Shown piece after piece: positions 48,301 through 60,480 of a stretch of DNA of 64,000 nt. How positions within the stretch are numbered: the stretch's first letter is position 1; each line of letters opens with the position of its first letter. The notes below the pieces were generated by a model. The model was not told the DNA's origin and did not search any database. It saw nothing but the letters and a program-made list of their open reading frames with translations. Position numbers and translations under genes: made by a program. Source of the DNA: Welwitschia mirabilis (taxonomy: Eukaryota; Gnetophyta; Gnetopsida; Welwitschiales); assembly GCA_051453625.1 (NCBI GenBank), contig JBOZIK010000001.1, positions 83,746,477 to 83,810,476 on the forward strand, given 5' to 3'.

Positions 48301-49240
48301 GTAGAAGTAGAGGTCTAAATATTAAAATGTATTCTTTTAGTAATTAACTCTACTTCTTCATGTTTTTCTTTACCATTATTTTGTCCTTCATTAATTCTCA
48401 AATGAAAACACTCTTCTAGTTTATCAAAACTTAGTTTGAATGCTTGATAAGCCTTAGTAGTCTTTGAGTAAATAAGGAAATCATATTCTATTGAAATTAT
48501 TAATAATTTTAACATCCTTTAATATTTGAATCTTGCTTACAAAAATTTTAAAATATGAAACATTATGTCTCTTACCCTTTTATAGATTATAGGAAGTTTT
48601 AGTTCTTCTACAGATTGGAAAAGAATAATTGAAAATATAGCAAGCAATATTAAATTATTTAATTTAAAATATCTTAAGCTGTATTCTTTTCCTGTGACAT
48701 CACATTCATTAGTATTTGTAAATCTTTACTCTTTCATTTAATAACATCATTTTTTTTAGGGCATTCTTACATCATTGTTTAGGGTGTTTTATGACTTTAA
48801 AACTTATGAAAAATACCCTTCTCTTGATGCCATAATTTAAAATTTTCATTTTAAAACTCTCCATTATGATCACTTCTTGTTTTTCTTAACATTGAAACTA
48901 TTTTATTTTCTAATCTCTTACATAAAACCTTGAATTTATAGGTCTTATTCTAGTGTCTTAGGATCAAAATTGTATAAATGTAAAATAGTCATCAATTAGC
49001 ACTAAGAAATATTTCTTACCTCTAATACTTTTAATAAGAGCTAGTTCTACCAAGTATAAGTGAATTAATTTTAATTCTCTTTGAGAGAATATATAATTAA
49101 TCTTACTGAAATTCTTGTAAGGTTACTTAATTAATTGACATGTTATTTATTTATCTTTGACATATCCTTAACTAGAATATAAGTAGCTATGTTATGAATA
49201 TTTTGATAGTTAACATGAGATAGATGTTTATGACAAATCC
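48300..49240 (-). pseudogene. Element AB integrase
   Basis: Leftward: QRELKLIHLYLVELALIKSI (the PLELLH.DL.GP motif; the first catalytic Asp is Tyr), RGKKYFLVLIDDYFTFIQF (GKKY.LV.VDDYSRFTWV, second catalytic Asp kept) near 49040-48970, and, at 48515-48315, an open frame with YDFLIYSKTTKAYQAFKL and EECFHLRINE (the G.FLGYS..SKAYRVFN.....EE..HV.FDE block at the integrase end). Several stops and at least one frameshift lie between. Confidence 0.8.
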
Positions 49241-49640
49241 TACTTTTACTAGAGGAGATAGAAGATAAACATTTACTTTCTAATAATTTCTTGATTAGAT
49301 AAATATTTTTGTATCTTTCACTAGAAAGAATAACTCTTCAATTTTAACATGATAACTGAAAGCATTAAAAATAACATACATACTCTTGTCACAAATTTGA
49401 TGGATGTTAAGGAGGTTTTTCTTTAGTCCTTTCATGTATAGTACATTGTGAATTATGAGAAATACCTTTCCTTTAATTATTCTGATTCCTTCCACCATTA
49501 CCTTACGATAATCTCCAAATGTGAAAATACCTTCATCACACTTCTAAATGTTTATGAATATACACTCATTCCTTGTTATGTGTCTCAAACATGCACTATT
49601 AAAATAATAATGGACATTATTAGTAGTATATAAACTTTAT
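49241..49640 (-). pseudogene. Element AB protease
   Basis: It starts with YYFNSACLRHITRNE, where copia protease has WxLDSGCSRHMTGD. The catalytic DSG triplet reads NSA (Asp to Asn, G-to-A). It continues with IFTFGDYRKVMVEGI and, in the open frame 49498-49295, VLYMKGLKKNLLNIHQICDK (VLYVxGLKxNLLSxSQLCDK). Although the frame is locally open, the loss of the active-site Asp means it is inactive. Confidence 0.8.
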
Positions 49641-50399
49641 AAATAAAAACAACTTTATGAAATTTACCATTACTTTATATAATATCAAAATATGGTTGTT
49701 TTCTAATGAAGTGAAATCTACATAAATTATCAAACTTATAAAACATGTTTTTGACATGATAATTTAATTTAATTTATAAAAAATCTATTATGTAAGTGAC
49801 ATATAAGATACCTCCTATTCTTTTTATATTATGTGAGTAGGTTCGAACCTTTTCTAATTTATAATCTATTGAAGAAGATCCTTTGCCAATTAACATAAAT
49901 AAAGTCTTACTAGAGGTGATATAAATAAACAAGGGTAAGAGTAGTGGTATGTATCCCAATTCACTCTTATTAGTAGGATTTCTTTGCTTGAATAACATAG
50001 TCTCCAATTAGTGGTTTATTATATAAAATTCAAAAATATTTTTATATAATTTATTAATTTTTATATTAAATACTTTCATTTTCATTCTCTAGTTTTTAAA
50101 ATGTCTTTGATGTATTTAAGCTTATTTTCATAATGAGCTACTTTAATTCCCATCTCTTTATTTATATGATCTAGTGCAATTGAGTTGGTCTTTTTTTCTT
50201 TTTTAAAAATAGCCCTGTATTTCTTAAGATGGATGTTTTTATTGAGGATCTTTTTTCTTTCATCATATAGTTTACAATAGGATTTAATTAAGGCTGATTA
50301 ACCCAATAATCATCAATGTTTTTCACATTGATTTTGTCTTCATCTTTAATACTTAAAAATATGTATTATTTATCATTACTATCCTCATTAGCTATATGA

Positions 50400-51450
50400 C
50401 CTATAACACTTTTTAATTCTAATTCATAAGGGTAAGTTTAATCTAACTTAAAATTATTATCAATTTTAGGTAATAGAGAAATATTGTAAGAAGTGAAATC
50501 CACTAAAGATAATCTATTTTTATTTTGTCCTTCATCTCTATTAGAGCTATCATCGCTATGCTGAGTGGAAATAATACATTTTTTATTATTATCCTATTAT
50601 TTCATCTTCTTTTAATTGTTTAGAAAATTGATATTCATATATTTAAATCCTTTACATCTGTAGTATTAGGTGCTACTTTTCTTTTACTTGTGATTGGATT
50701 TATAGAATACTCCTTCAAATTTCTTTTTGTTTTTTTGTACTTCTTATCTATAAACATTTTTCTTGAATGACTTTCTAAATAGGGATGAATTTTATTCATT
50801 TTAGAATACGATGTTGAAGTTGATGATCTAAAAGTGTCAATTCTATTATTATAATAAGGAGTTTGATTAACATTTAAGATCATACTATTATCCTTGTTGC
50901 CTTTGTAAATATGTCTCGGTTCAAAGGTGAGGATATCACTTACAAGCTCTTCTAGATTAATCTTCTCAATGTATTTGTCATCTACAATTGAAATAACCTT
51001 CTTTTAATTTTCCTTTAAGAATGATTTCAAAATATATTTAGTAATTCAACTAGTTGGAAGTGGTTTTCCAAACCTCCAGTAACCATTAATTATATCTATT
51101 AACTTATTGTTGAAGTTTGTAAAGGCCTTATGGTATTGCACCCTTATTTGTTAAAACTATGTTACAAGAATTAATTCCTTCATCTTCTTAATCTAGTTTG
51201 TTCCTTTATAGATTTCTAACCTTTTTGTATTTTTCTAGATTCAACTCATAACAAACTATATTTATGGAATTCTTGTTTAGCATTACATAGTGATTATTTT
51301 TATTCTTCCATTGTATTCTTTCTTTAACTACCATAACGTTTATAATATCTACCTATTTTGTTATCATTAGTGGAATGAATGTTTTCTCCACTATTATCTA
51401 AGGGTTAAAACTCATGGCTTTAATAAAGACTTGCATCCTTTACTTCAAAA
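50400..51450 (-). pseudogene. Element AB gag, C-terminal part
   Basis: The clearest piece is CKGFKYMNINFLNN at about 50655-50618, a collapsed zinc knuckle with only the second Cys left of C-x2-C-x4-H-x4-C. An acidic Ser-rich stretch (HSDDSSNRDEG) follows, as in element C. Upstream, the frame 50883-50635 (82 codons) is open and basic but has no domain. It corresponds to the variable linker before the knuckle. Gag upstream to 51450 is only patchily readable. Confidence 0.6.
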
Positions 51451-51555
51451 AGTCATAGTTGTTACCATTGAAGTAGGAAGAATAGTTGATTAATTAAATT
51501 TCCATATCTAATTTCTTTTAAATAATCAAAAGGCTTACAAGATACCCAAACCAAA

Positions 51556-51567
51556 TCTTTAATACTA
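51556..51567 (-). other. Element AB primer binding site, tRNA-iMet (decayed)
   Basis: On the - strand TAGTATTAAAGA lies beside the LTR end and matches TGGTATCAGAGC at 8 of 12 positions; three of the four changes are transitions. The following ttggtttggg is shared with the usual copia leader start. Support comes mainly from position. Confidence 0.5.
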
Positions 51568-51569
51568 AT

Positions 51570-53395
51570 TATTAGGATTAAATATCCTAGAGGAAAAGGA
51601 TGAATAGGATAGCTATGGAAAACTTCTACTTTTTACTATTTAATTAAATTAGAATACTTTAATCTATGATAAAAAGCAAAAATTTGACTCTGTAAATTAA
51701 TCTATTAAATATTCAATATTATGATCCATAATAAAGTAAAGTAGTGAAAACAATAAAAGCACATAAGAGATAGAAAAGAATCCTATTTTCCTTTATTATT
51801 GAGTAATGCCTTCATAATACTTAAATAGTAATTTATGTTATTTTCCAATCATATAACAAGATTTTAGAGGAATTCTTAGCTTCTAAATAAGATTAATAGC
51901 TTCTTTTAGAATATGAGACAGTACAAAGATTGAGAAAAATTATTAGAGATTGAGAGAGAGAAGATAGAAAGTATGCACCTTTATAATTTATGCCTAATGG
52001 TTAAAGATGAAAAAGTTTTTTTTTTCTTTTCTGAATGAAAATTAATCTTTCATTACCTTTTGGAAATGAAGTTCCAACACTACAATTAAAAAAATAGAGA
52101 GTATAGAATGAAATTAAAATAAAAAACTAATACTAGAAAAATTGCCAGACAAAGCAAGATAGAACTAGCTAAATCTCCTTCTGCTAGCTTTAGTGCTGCA
52201 GCATTACATCATCTCATGTTTATGATGGTCGATCTTTGAAATCCACTAAACCTTCTAAACCCTTTAACTGAGATTATCAGTGCATCATATTACTCCTTCT
52301 AGCTAACTATGATTACTGCTGTAGTGTTAATACTTTTTTGCAGATTGTGTAAACTATAATTAAAACTGTGAAGAGGGATCAAATAGAAGCATAAACTAAT
52401 ATCCCTAAATCTCATATAAAAGTCTAAATTTGATCAAATAATTTATGAGTCAATCTGATCACCCATAGGAAAGGAATTTGAGCTTAGATATTTGTTCTCA
52501 ATCTTCTGTGCAAGAATTGTAGGTGTATGTCCATCTGGTGATACTAGCTTTGATTCTTTTGGGTGTCTTTAATTCTCTACATAGGGGATAGTCTGATATT
52601 TAGTTGTATTTTTATTTAATTCAGAACATTTTGAGACTTGATGTCAATTTGCCTAAAAATTTTTCCATTCCTACCTTGCCAAATGAAGTATAAAAGATGC
52701 AAAAGTTCTTAACAAGGATAATAGTATTCAGATTTGATACTAATTAAATTTTGGATATTATAATATACTAAGAAATATGACTATTTACAACATTATAATG
52801 ATGTTTATCCTTTTATTACATCTAAATAATGGACATATTTGGTCTCTAATGGCTATTTGTAGTGATGTCTAAATGCATCCTAGTCACTCCTTGAGAGGAC
52901 ATAATCAAACATTTAGTTAATTAACTCTTATGCTTAGATGATTGACTTTAGATAAAATGGTAGGTAGTTTTAAGATTCTAGGTGGTTGACCCCTTATGAC
53001 TTCTAGTTAACTCGTTGATGATGAGTTTAGTTAGTCTTAAAATAGGTATTCAACCTTAGATGAAGCTATTAACTACATGATGATAAAATTCAAATCTTTA
53101 CAACATGTCATCAATTTCTATATGACATTTAATCAACCACTTATTAATTTATTCCTTCTATTCTTATGACCCTTGATAGGTCTCTTGGTCTTAGTTGATT
53201 ATTTACATGAATTATTCTTTTGGTTAATTGACTTTGAACTTTAGATGTTTAAGTAGTAGAACTTCTCTAAATCCTACAACATGATATAAATAATTATCTA
53301 TACTTTATTAAGGATTTGGTTTATTATCAATAAATAACTAGAAGCTGTAATGGAATTATTAGTGACTTATGATCCTTGTGTTTATTTGGTATTTT
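51570..53395 (-). repeat. Element AB right (5') LTR, containing a LINE insertion
   Basis: Partner of 26422-27625. Removing the ~690 bp insertion at 52003-52707 leaves about 1.14 kb, in agreement with the left copy. The match resumes immediately on both sides of the insertion. 'gttgaccccttatgacttctagttaactcg' at 52986-53015 carries the same GTTGACC-type motif as element C LTRs. Right end approximate. Confidence 0.7.
52016..52692 (-). mobile_element. 5'-truncated L1-like LINE tail with target-site duplication
   Basis: On the - strand the fragment runs from 52692 to an A-tail read as the T run at 52016-52025. It starts in coding sequence: FIWQGRNGKIF, the WxxRNxxIF motif found after the RT zinc-binding region in plant L1 elements. 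It then decays into untranslated sequence ending ATTTTCATTCAG plus A tail. It is flanked by aaagatgaaaaagtt (52003-52017) and aaagatgcaaaagtt (52693-52707), 14 of 15 identical. The AB left LTR carries the unoccupied version of the site at 26846-26860. Confidence 0.8.
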
Positions 53396-54540
53396 TTTTA
53401 TTATTTATTCATATATCTTACTTAGGTGTATTTATTAAGGGATAAATTTTCTCTTCTTTTTGAATCATAAATATTTGATTTATTTGGAGTAAAGGAACAT
53501 ATATTTAGAGCTTTAATTAGGGAAATTATAAGTTCTTTTTTAACAAATGTCCTATTTAGTTCTTCATCTTCTATGAGATATTCTTTTAAGCTCTTATGAA
53601 ATGTTAAAAATTTTGTTAGCGTAATTAGCAAATCATAAAATTCTTTCTATTTAGTACTAGTAATTCCATTTTTTTCATTTTATTATTTTTCTAATTTTAT
53701 GTGGTTCTTCCTAGATTGTTCTATTTTTTAAAATGATTATTTTTTTCCCTAAATCTAGGGATACTTTGTATGAATTCCAAGATATTCTCACTTCTTATCA
53801 TCATAGGACATACATGCTTAGAAGGTTTATTAGCCATGTTATGTTTTACGTGAAATGATAGACTTGGCTTTTACTTTTAAATAGACTTTTACTTCTAGAT
53901 AAGATCCATTAACATCCTTTTTATATTTCTAAATTTTTTATTTATTAAGCTCATTTATTATTTTACATTTTGTCTTATGTGTTATTATTAATAAAACTAC
54001 CTAAATCCAAAATTACCATTGTTACTTTAATAGGATCTTACTTAAAATAAAGGTGTAAATATATTATGTTGATATGATGGTCTATATGGTAATTCTAGTA
54101 TTCTTGATGTTATGGTCTTTAGTTGTTAGGAAAATGCATCTTTGAATATGGAGTTAGAGTGATGAATGACATGATACCTTAGAATACTACCATCATTTTG
54201 TTTACTAAGTTAATAACATGCTTAAATGCTTTACAATCTTGATACTGATGGTTTTTTTATTCACAAAGAACATACAATTCATTGTTTTAGTAGTTATTAT
54301 ATATAAACTTATTTTTACCTATTTGAATTATGGTATAATAGCTTTAGTTTATTCTTTAGGTATAAGTGGTGATGATACTATCAGTAATACTAGAGCTTTA
54401 GGAAGTTATACATGTGTCATATTTGAAATTTTTGTTTATTGAATATATATTATGCTTTCTAGTTTTACTTTTTGAAGAGATAGTACATAGGTAATTTTTG
54501 TGTCATACAAATGCATAGTAGCACTTAACTTATGGAATAT
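53396..54540. other. Unassigned stretch right of element AB
   Basis: A - strand frame at 53631-53422 (69 codons, FLTFHKSLKEYLIEDEELNR and an SFTPNKSNIYDSKRR block) and, upstream, MANKPSKHVCPMMIRSENIL near 53835-53770 look protein-like in composition. I cannot assign them to a family. They could be the Lys-rich linker region of another copia gag. The + strand frame 54218-54442 is hydrophobic and probably meaningless. Confidence 0.4.
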
Positions 54541-54571
54541 ATTCAATATTTTATGTTTTCAACCATTGCGA

Positions 54572-54627
54572 GGATTTGAACTCTAGACATTTGAGTCTAT
54601 GTATTTTTAACCTTATCATTATAGCCA
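54572..54627 (-). ncRNA. tRNA-like Pol III promoter module (SINE head or decayed tRNA)
   Basis: On the - strand a box A-like TGGCTATAATGATAAGG (54627-54611) is followed 44 nt later by a box B-like GAGTTCAAATCC (54583-54572; consensus GGTTCGANTCC with transitions). Between them ACAT..ATGT can pair around an 8-base loop, like an anticodon arm. No acceptor stem closes, so it is either a tRNA-derived SINE 5' region or a dead tRNA gene. No 3' tail or flanking duplication could be identified. Confidence 0.35.
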
Positions 54628-54639
54628 TCTCTTGAGAAA

Positions 54640-56770
54640 AACATATTTACTTATTAATCTTGTTGATCCTCTTTTACTCTAAAAAACCAACTATTTTAAA
54701 ATTGTAAAGTATTCTTTGGAATTTTTATCTATAATATTTCTTCCAATTGTAAAATCTACTTATTGTCTTAGATACTTATTTAAGCTCTTAGTCAATGTTT
54801 AAAAATCTCATGGGATTAAAATCAATGGTGAGGATTTCATTAACATAGTTCAGAAAATATTTCATATCCCTCTTCATAGTCCTCTTCTTCCATTTTTTTA
54901 AAAATACATGACTTGTTTTTTAAGCTATATAGTTTATCATTAGAAAAGAACTTCCTTATAAAGATGTTATTAAAATTATTTTATAATTAAATTAGAATTT
55001 GTAGGGTTTGTAATGAAAATTTGGCCTTATTCTTTATATTTATCTTGAATGTACTCATCTTTATTTTCTTGGTAGATATGAAAACTGAAAGAAATATTTT
55101 TAAACTCTATTAGATAAGTCATGTAATCAATACTATTTAACTCATAAAAATAGGGTAGAATATATACATTTTTACCTTTACATTTGATTCATGTGGAATT
55201 AATAAGGATTTATTTATGGTCTCTTGTCATTAAAAGTTTAAATTTTTTATATTTTTTTTTAGTTAAGCTATGTTTGGAAGAATTTATGCTTTAAAGTTTT
55301 TAAAATATGTTTATAATCTACGATTTTCCAATGGGATTTTAAAAAGTTTTAAAAAAATGAAAATGTTAGTTGAACAAGTTAGGCTCAAATATTAGCATGA
55401 AAGTATCTAAATACATCAGAAAGTCCAAAAGATAAGGAAGGGCAAAGACTTGTGATGGATAAGGATTAGAAATGAGAAAAAAATTACAAATAATTAAAAG
55501 AGAGGATAATGAAAATGTACTAAGTAGGATAAAGTATGACAATGAAATTAAACAAGGATGCCCACACTAAAAAATGGTTATGAAAAGTATGTAAAACTCT
55601 AAAATAGTAGAAGGAACATTAACTAATCAAAATGCTAAAATGAAGTTAATTTTATTTAATAAAACAGCATGAGTAAAATTGAAAATAATAATAAACAAAC
55701 TACTAAATGATATGATCCTACAAATGATGATCAAAAAGTATGGAAATGATTTTGAAATAACAAACTAAACAACCAAAGAAAAATAGAATGAATATGAATA
55801 ACTAGGAACATAAAAAACATAGTGTACTATCTTAAATCCTAATCTAGAAAACCCCCTCAGAAGACAGCATAAAGCCATCTAAGCAAATATGCATAATAAG
55901 ATGTATTAACTCTCTAAAGTCTTACTCAAAAAGGTAGTGATCATGACAATACCAAATATCAAGTGCTTGAAATAATAAATGATAAGACCAAAAGCTGATC
56001 AGAAATGAACTCACCTACTCACATCCTAAAACACCACCCAATCCTCAAAAGTGAAATGATCATGTGGGAATTCTAAAAGTCTAAAAAATAAGCAATACCT
56101 ATAATAACATAAATAACACTACTAATCTCACACCTTAAAGTTTTATTACTATCTTTTATGATAAGAGGAATACAACCATAGTTAGAGAAGCAAGGACTTA
56201 TAAACCATGGCTAACTGACCTCCTAGTGAAGTTCCCATAGCTACCAACACTATGAAAGATTCCTTTCGGAAAAATTACCCTAGTATGATGGGAAATCATG
56301 ATGACCACATATTTTAATATAAGCATAATAGATCATGGTTATTATTCTTTTTTTTTTCTTTGTCTTACTTTTTCTTTTTTTCCTTTTTTCCTTTTTCTTT
56401 TTTCCCAAAATAAATCCCACATGACCACATAATGGAAAATACGAAGGTAAAGAAGTGAGATGAAACATAGAACAAAACATATCTAAATAACCAAAGATCT
56501 CACACCATTGAGAAAAATACAAGAACCAAGGATCTTTATTTAAAATGAAATTCATAGATGTGTGAATGTTTTAAGATTAGGTGAACCCAAGTTTATCATT
56601 ATAAAATACCCAAGTATGAATAGTCATGGAAACTCAATAAAACAAATACAAAAGTCAAGTTAAAGATGATAAGTAACATTGTAACATTCACCAAAGTAAT
56701 CAAATAAGAGAGAATTTAGATAATGGTAGGGAGGAAGTCCTCCTCATAGAGGGGAGCCTCCAAGATAAGT
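54640..56770. other. Unassigned AT-rich stretch with a pyrimidine tract
   Basis: No domain or RNA gene seen. A T-rich pyrimidine tract with interspersed C lies at about 56341-56405 and explains the lysine-rich frame read on the - strand at 56555-56280. By position this should include the 3' untranslated region and 3' LTR of element K, but I could not match it to the partial 5' LTR at 62.92-64 kb. Confidence 0.5.
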
Positions 56771-56789
56771 TACTCTATCATAATCAAGG

Positions 56790-58130
56790 TTGCACCAAAA
56801 TGTTTTTCTTATATTTTGAACCTTTGTCCATTAACTTTTTGAATCTCCCTAGTGTCTAACTCATAAATCTTAATAAAGCCATTAGAATATACTTTCTCTA
56901 TAAGATAAGGACCTAATAATTTAAAGGTAAACTTATTCTGTAAAAGATACACTTTAGTATTATATAAAAGAATAAGTTAACTACGTTCAAACCTTTTATA
57001 AAGTAACTTTTTATCATGTTTGAATTTAGCTTGAGCTTTGTGAATCAGTTGATAGTGTATGACATGAGTACATTTTGTTATATAAATGATTAAGTTAGGA
57101 TAATCTATTTTTAATATTTTTATAAATTCCTATAAGATTAAGTTAATGGAAAGAATGATAAATAATGCACATTAACTAGTAAAACACAAACTTTTTTGTA
57201 TACAAGTTCATTAGGTGAAAAATCAAGAGAATTATGTCAAGTAGTACAGTAAGCCCAAAGAACATCATTCAACTTAGAATACTAAGATTTCTTATTAATA
57301 GAGATAAGAGTTTAAAGCATTTTATTTATTTCTATATTTGCATTTTCAACTTAAACTATTGGTTTGTGGATGGTAAGCACAAGCTACTCTATGTTCAATT
57401 CCAATGAATAAAAGAAGTCTCTTAAAAAGATAATTTATAAAATAAGTTTCTTGATCACAAATGATACTTATAAGAAAACAAAATATTAAAAAATATAAGT
57501 TTTAATAGTTTGAGCATCATTCATAAAAGTAAAAATAACTTCAGTCCATTTAGTAACATAATGAATAGCTACTAAAATGTAATTCTTATCATTAGAAAGT
57601 GGTTTATTAGGGCCTATAAAATTAATTTTCCAATAATCAAAAGGTTTACATTCAAGAATAGGTTTAAGTAGCATATCATGAGAATGAATAAGGCTACCAT
57701 AACATTGACAAGCATCATATGTTTTAGGAAAATCAAATAAGTCCTTTAAAAACTAAGCTAATAAAAACCAAAGTGAAGAATTTTCATTGCCATCTTATAT
57801 CCACTAAATAACCTTCACAAATACTCCTATTAAAAAGATAAAGATGTTTAATTTTTCCCATTTAGGCATACATTTTCTTAGGATTTTGTTTTTTCACCTA
57901 TAGTAAAGATGTGACTTTATCATTTCATAATCACTTATCCTATGGAGAAAAGATTTTCTTTAATTATGAATCTAATGTTACAGTGTTTTTATGATAAGAA
58001 GATAATTAACTATATTAGCATACCAAGGAGGAGGATGAGTATAGGATATGACAAAAGGTTGTTCATCTAGAAAAGAATCATTAATCATAAGATCATCAAT
58101 AGAAGAATAAAGACATCACAAATGATCTAC
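56790..58130 (-). pseudogene. Element K integrase
   Basis: Leftward from 58130: a zinc-domain remnant, then SYTHPPPWYANIVNYLL (upstream of the zinc domain), FPKTYDACQCYGSLIHSHDM (C-x2-CQ..G...R), and the open frame 57674-57486 with PILECKPFDYWKINFIGPNK, YILVAIHYVTKWTEVIF and NDAQTIKTYIF, matching PIL.VELFDVWGIDFMGP...YILVAVDYVSKWVEA. The first catalytic Asp reads N in KINF. The tail at 57010-56830 reads FKLLGPYLIEKVYSNGFIKI and KVNGQRFK, the SRWxGPF..KVYPNGAV...VNGQRLK ending. Stops throughout. Confidence 0.8.
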
Positions 58131-58700
58131 TACATTGTTACATTTCTCTACTTTATGAATGATGGTAAGATTAAATTCTTGTTTAAAGAGGATCCATATA
58201 ATGAGTCTAGTAATATAATATTTCTTGATCATGATGTATCTAATACCTACATAATTAGTATAAACATTTGTATGAAATCTTAAAAGGTAGTCTCTAAGAT
58301 TATCGAGGCAAAATATTATGGCTAATATTTCTTTCTTAGTATTAGTGTAATTTGATTAAGATTTAGACAAAGTTTTTCCAGGGTAAGATATAAATTTAAA
58401 ATAATTTTTATACTTTTATTCAAAAACCCCATCAATAGTAATATTACTAGTATTATGTATTAATTGAAAATCTCTATTTTTGTTGGGTGTTATTATTATA
58501 AGTGTGAAAGAGATTTTATCTTAAGTGTTTCTAAAGCAAGATGACAAGATATATTCCATTAAAATTTAGCTTCTTTTTCAAGTAATAAGTGAATGGGTTT
58601 ATAAATTTTAGTATAATCCTAAATAAAACAACAATAAAAGCCACAATAAAAAAAGAAAATATTAAACTTATTTTACATTTGTTGGAGAAGTTAGAATTTT
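58131..58700 (-). pseudogene. Element K RNase H
   Basis: The end is clear: VYTNYVGIRYIMIKK, TRLIIWILFKQEFNLTIIHK and NNVVDHL match the VYTDHSALKYLL.KK..KPRLIRWILLLQEFD..I.DKKG.ENVVADHLSRL block. The catalytic TDH Asp reads N. The N-terminal part (CDAS...GAVLGQ) was not clearly readable. Confidence 0.65.
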
Positions 58701-58899
58701 ATTGATATTTATTTTTTTAAGGTCCATCCTAACTTATTTACTAGAAAGATAATAAACTAAGATAATTCCATTATGAACTAGAAATAAACTACTATTCTAA
58801 CGTAAATGTAGATCATTTTTAATGCATCTATAAAGGACTTTCTCTAACCTTTCTTTGATTTGTTTAAAGTTTTCATCAAAGATTGAAAAGTTATCTATA

Positions 58900-59440
58900 A
58901 AAATTTTAATTAAATCCTCTAACATATTTTTTTAAAAAAACCCATCATTCGATGTTAAAAAGTATTAGGGATATTACAAAGTCTAAAAAGCATGCATCTA
59001 AAAGAAAATGTTCCAAAAGATAAAGTAAAACTTTTTTTTACTTGATTCTCACTAGCTATACAAACCTAATTAAAACCACTATACCCATAAAGGAAGCAAA
59101 GAAAGGCATGTCCTTGAATTCTATCAAGTATTTAACCATAAAAAGGTAAAAGACAGTGGTCTTTCTTTGTTACTTCATTGAGCGTTCTAAAATTAATACA
59201 AATTTTTCAGTTCCAACCATTTTTAGATACTACCGTTAAAGGGCTAATCCACTCACTATTAGATACAGCATAAATAATTCTAGAATCTATTAATTTAATT
59301 ATTTCATCTTGTAAAACTTGTCTAAGGGATGAATTTAGTCTTCTTTGGGGTTGCTTAATAGGTTTTGCATTATTCTCAACATAGATTTTATGTTAAAGAA
59401 TGGAAGTAAGAATGGTTGTTAAATATTTCTAAGTACAAAT
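58900..59440 (-). pseudogene. Element K reverse transcriptase
   Basis: From about 59355 leftward: KQPQRRLNSSLRQVLQDEII, KLIDSRIIYAVSNSEWISPL, ICINFRTLNEVTKKDHCLLP, FLCFLYGYSGFN, VCIASENQVKKSFTLSFGTF and SFRCMLFRLCNIPNTF (the AYRRMPFGLCNAPATF motif). This is the longest near-continuous RT reading in the window, with few frame changes and a handful of stops. The catalytic box would fall near 58.92 kb and could not be read cleanly. Confidence 0.8.
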
Positions 59441-59687
59441 AATGCATTAATCTTAGAAGTCGAAATCAAGATTAAAATTGATTATTATTAAGGAAAAAGA
59501 TTCCAATTTATTATTAAAGATTTATTCAAATCATTACATAAAAAGATATATTTCAATCCACTAGGTAAATGTTTTGGATCTAAATTAAAATATTCAGTGT
59601 TTGTCAATTTTTATCAGAGTTTACTATTTTGTCTCTGATTATTATCTGGATGACAAGGATGGATTTCCTCCATAAAAATATGAAATA

Positions 59688-59787
59688 NNNNNNNNNNNNN
59701 NNNNNNNNNNNNNNNNNNNNNNNNNNNNNNNNNNNNNNNNNNNNNNNNNNNNNNNNNNNNNNNNNNNNNNNNNNNNNNNNNNNNNNN
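59688..59787. other. Assembly gap, 100 N
   Basis: Exactly 100 N, a placeholder for unknown length, between element K's RT and protease. The small frame spanning it is an artefact. Confidence 0.99.
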
Positions 59788-59949
59788 ATATTAATTGTTT
59801 TTAAGTGTTAAAATTCTTCAAAAATTATAGTTTTAGTTTTTCACTCTCTTGATCAAAATAGTCAGTACCTAAATGTTTATAGTTAAGTTCATCATGATCA
59901 AAAGGTTTCAAATTTTATACTTTTAGTGAATCAGCATAGAAGATAGGAT

Positions 59950-60480
59950 TATGAAGAATTAATCATATTTTTGCAAGTGGACAATGCTATTAAAAAGAAA
60001 ATGTTGGCTCAATTTCTTCCTCTACATTTCACTCATTACCTAAGTCTTTTTCAATAGTATCAAAAACTTTAATGGTAAATTTATTATTTCCTAAGTGACA
60101 CTCTATCATTCTAATTCTTGCTCTACTTAGAAGTAGTGGATAACCTCCATTATGCCCAACTTTAATCACAACCATATCTATTGGACAAAATGCTTTCTCA
60201 ATTTAAATCACCAAATATTTATTACTTCTAAAGGTTTCTTCACTAATGTATCTACTAATTTTAAGATAATACATGTAGGCTTAGTTCCACTTTCCAAACC
60301 AACTCTTTGATAAATGTATAAAGATATATTGTTAACACTCACTTCTATATCAATTTAAGTTTTCTTAAATCTTTTGTTTTCTTTTAATGTAACACTAACA
60401 CCTGCTATTCTAGAATCCTTAATCTTAGAATTTTTGCAAAACTAAGTTGGTAATAAATTTTGCTAGAAATATTTTTACTA
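59950..60480 (-). pseudogene. Element K protease
   Basis: On the - strand YIYQRVGLESGTKPTCIILK, then VDTLVKKPLEVINIW and FKLRKHFVQ match the order Y..YE.LGLGELKPT.I.LQLAD...PLGVIEDV.VKV..FIFP. Later, in another frame, ECHLGNNKFTIKVFDTIEKD matches the end of the protease linker. The active-site DSG is not readable, lying in a stop-rich part. The assignment rests on order and position between gag and RT. Confidence 0.55.

Larger units (their letters stand above)
26422..53395 (-). mobile_element. Element AB: SIRE-like Ty1/copia retrotransposon, interrupted by element D
   Basis: Directly repeated LTRs at 26422-27625 and about 51570-53395 bracket copia domains on the - strand. Right of D are gag, protease, integrase and RT up to the catalytic box (51.5 to 47.58 kb). 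Left of D are the rest of RT, RNase H and a further coding remnant (31.61 to 27.7 kb). The two halves of RT join in register once D (31612-47575) is removed, giving a parent of about 10.3 kb after also removing the LINE. The size, LTR length and an extra coding region after pol fit the SIRE/Maximus lineage; that assignment is inference. Confidence 0.75.

Noticed and set aside
56280-56555. 91-codon - strand frame with a lysine-rich run
   Set aside because: The KKK-rich part is just the pyrimidine tract at 56341-56405 read on the other strand.
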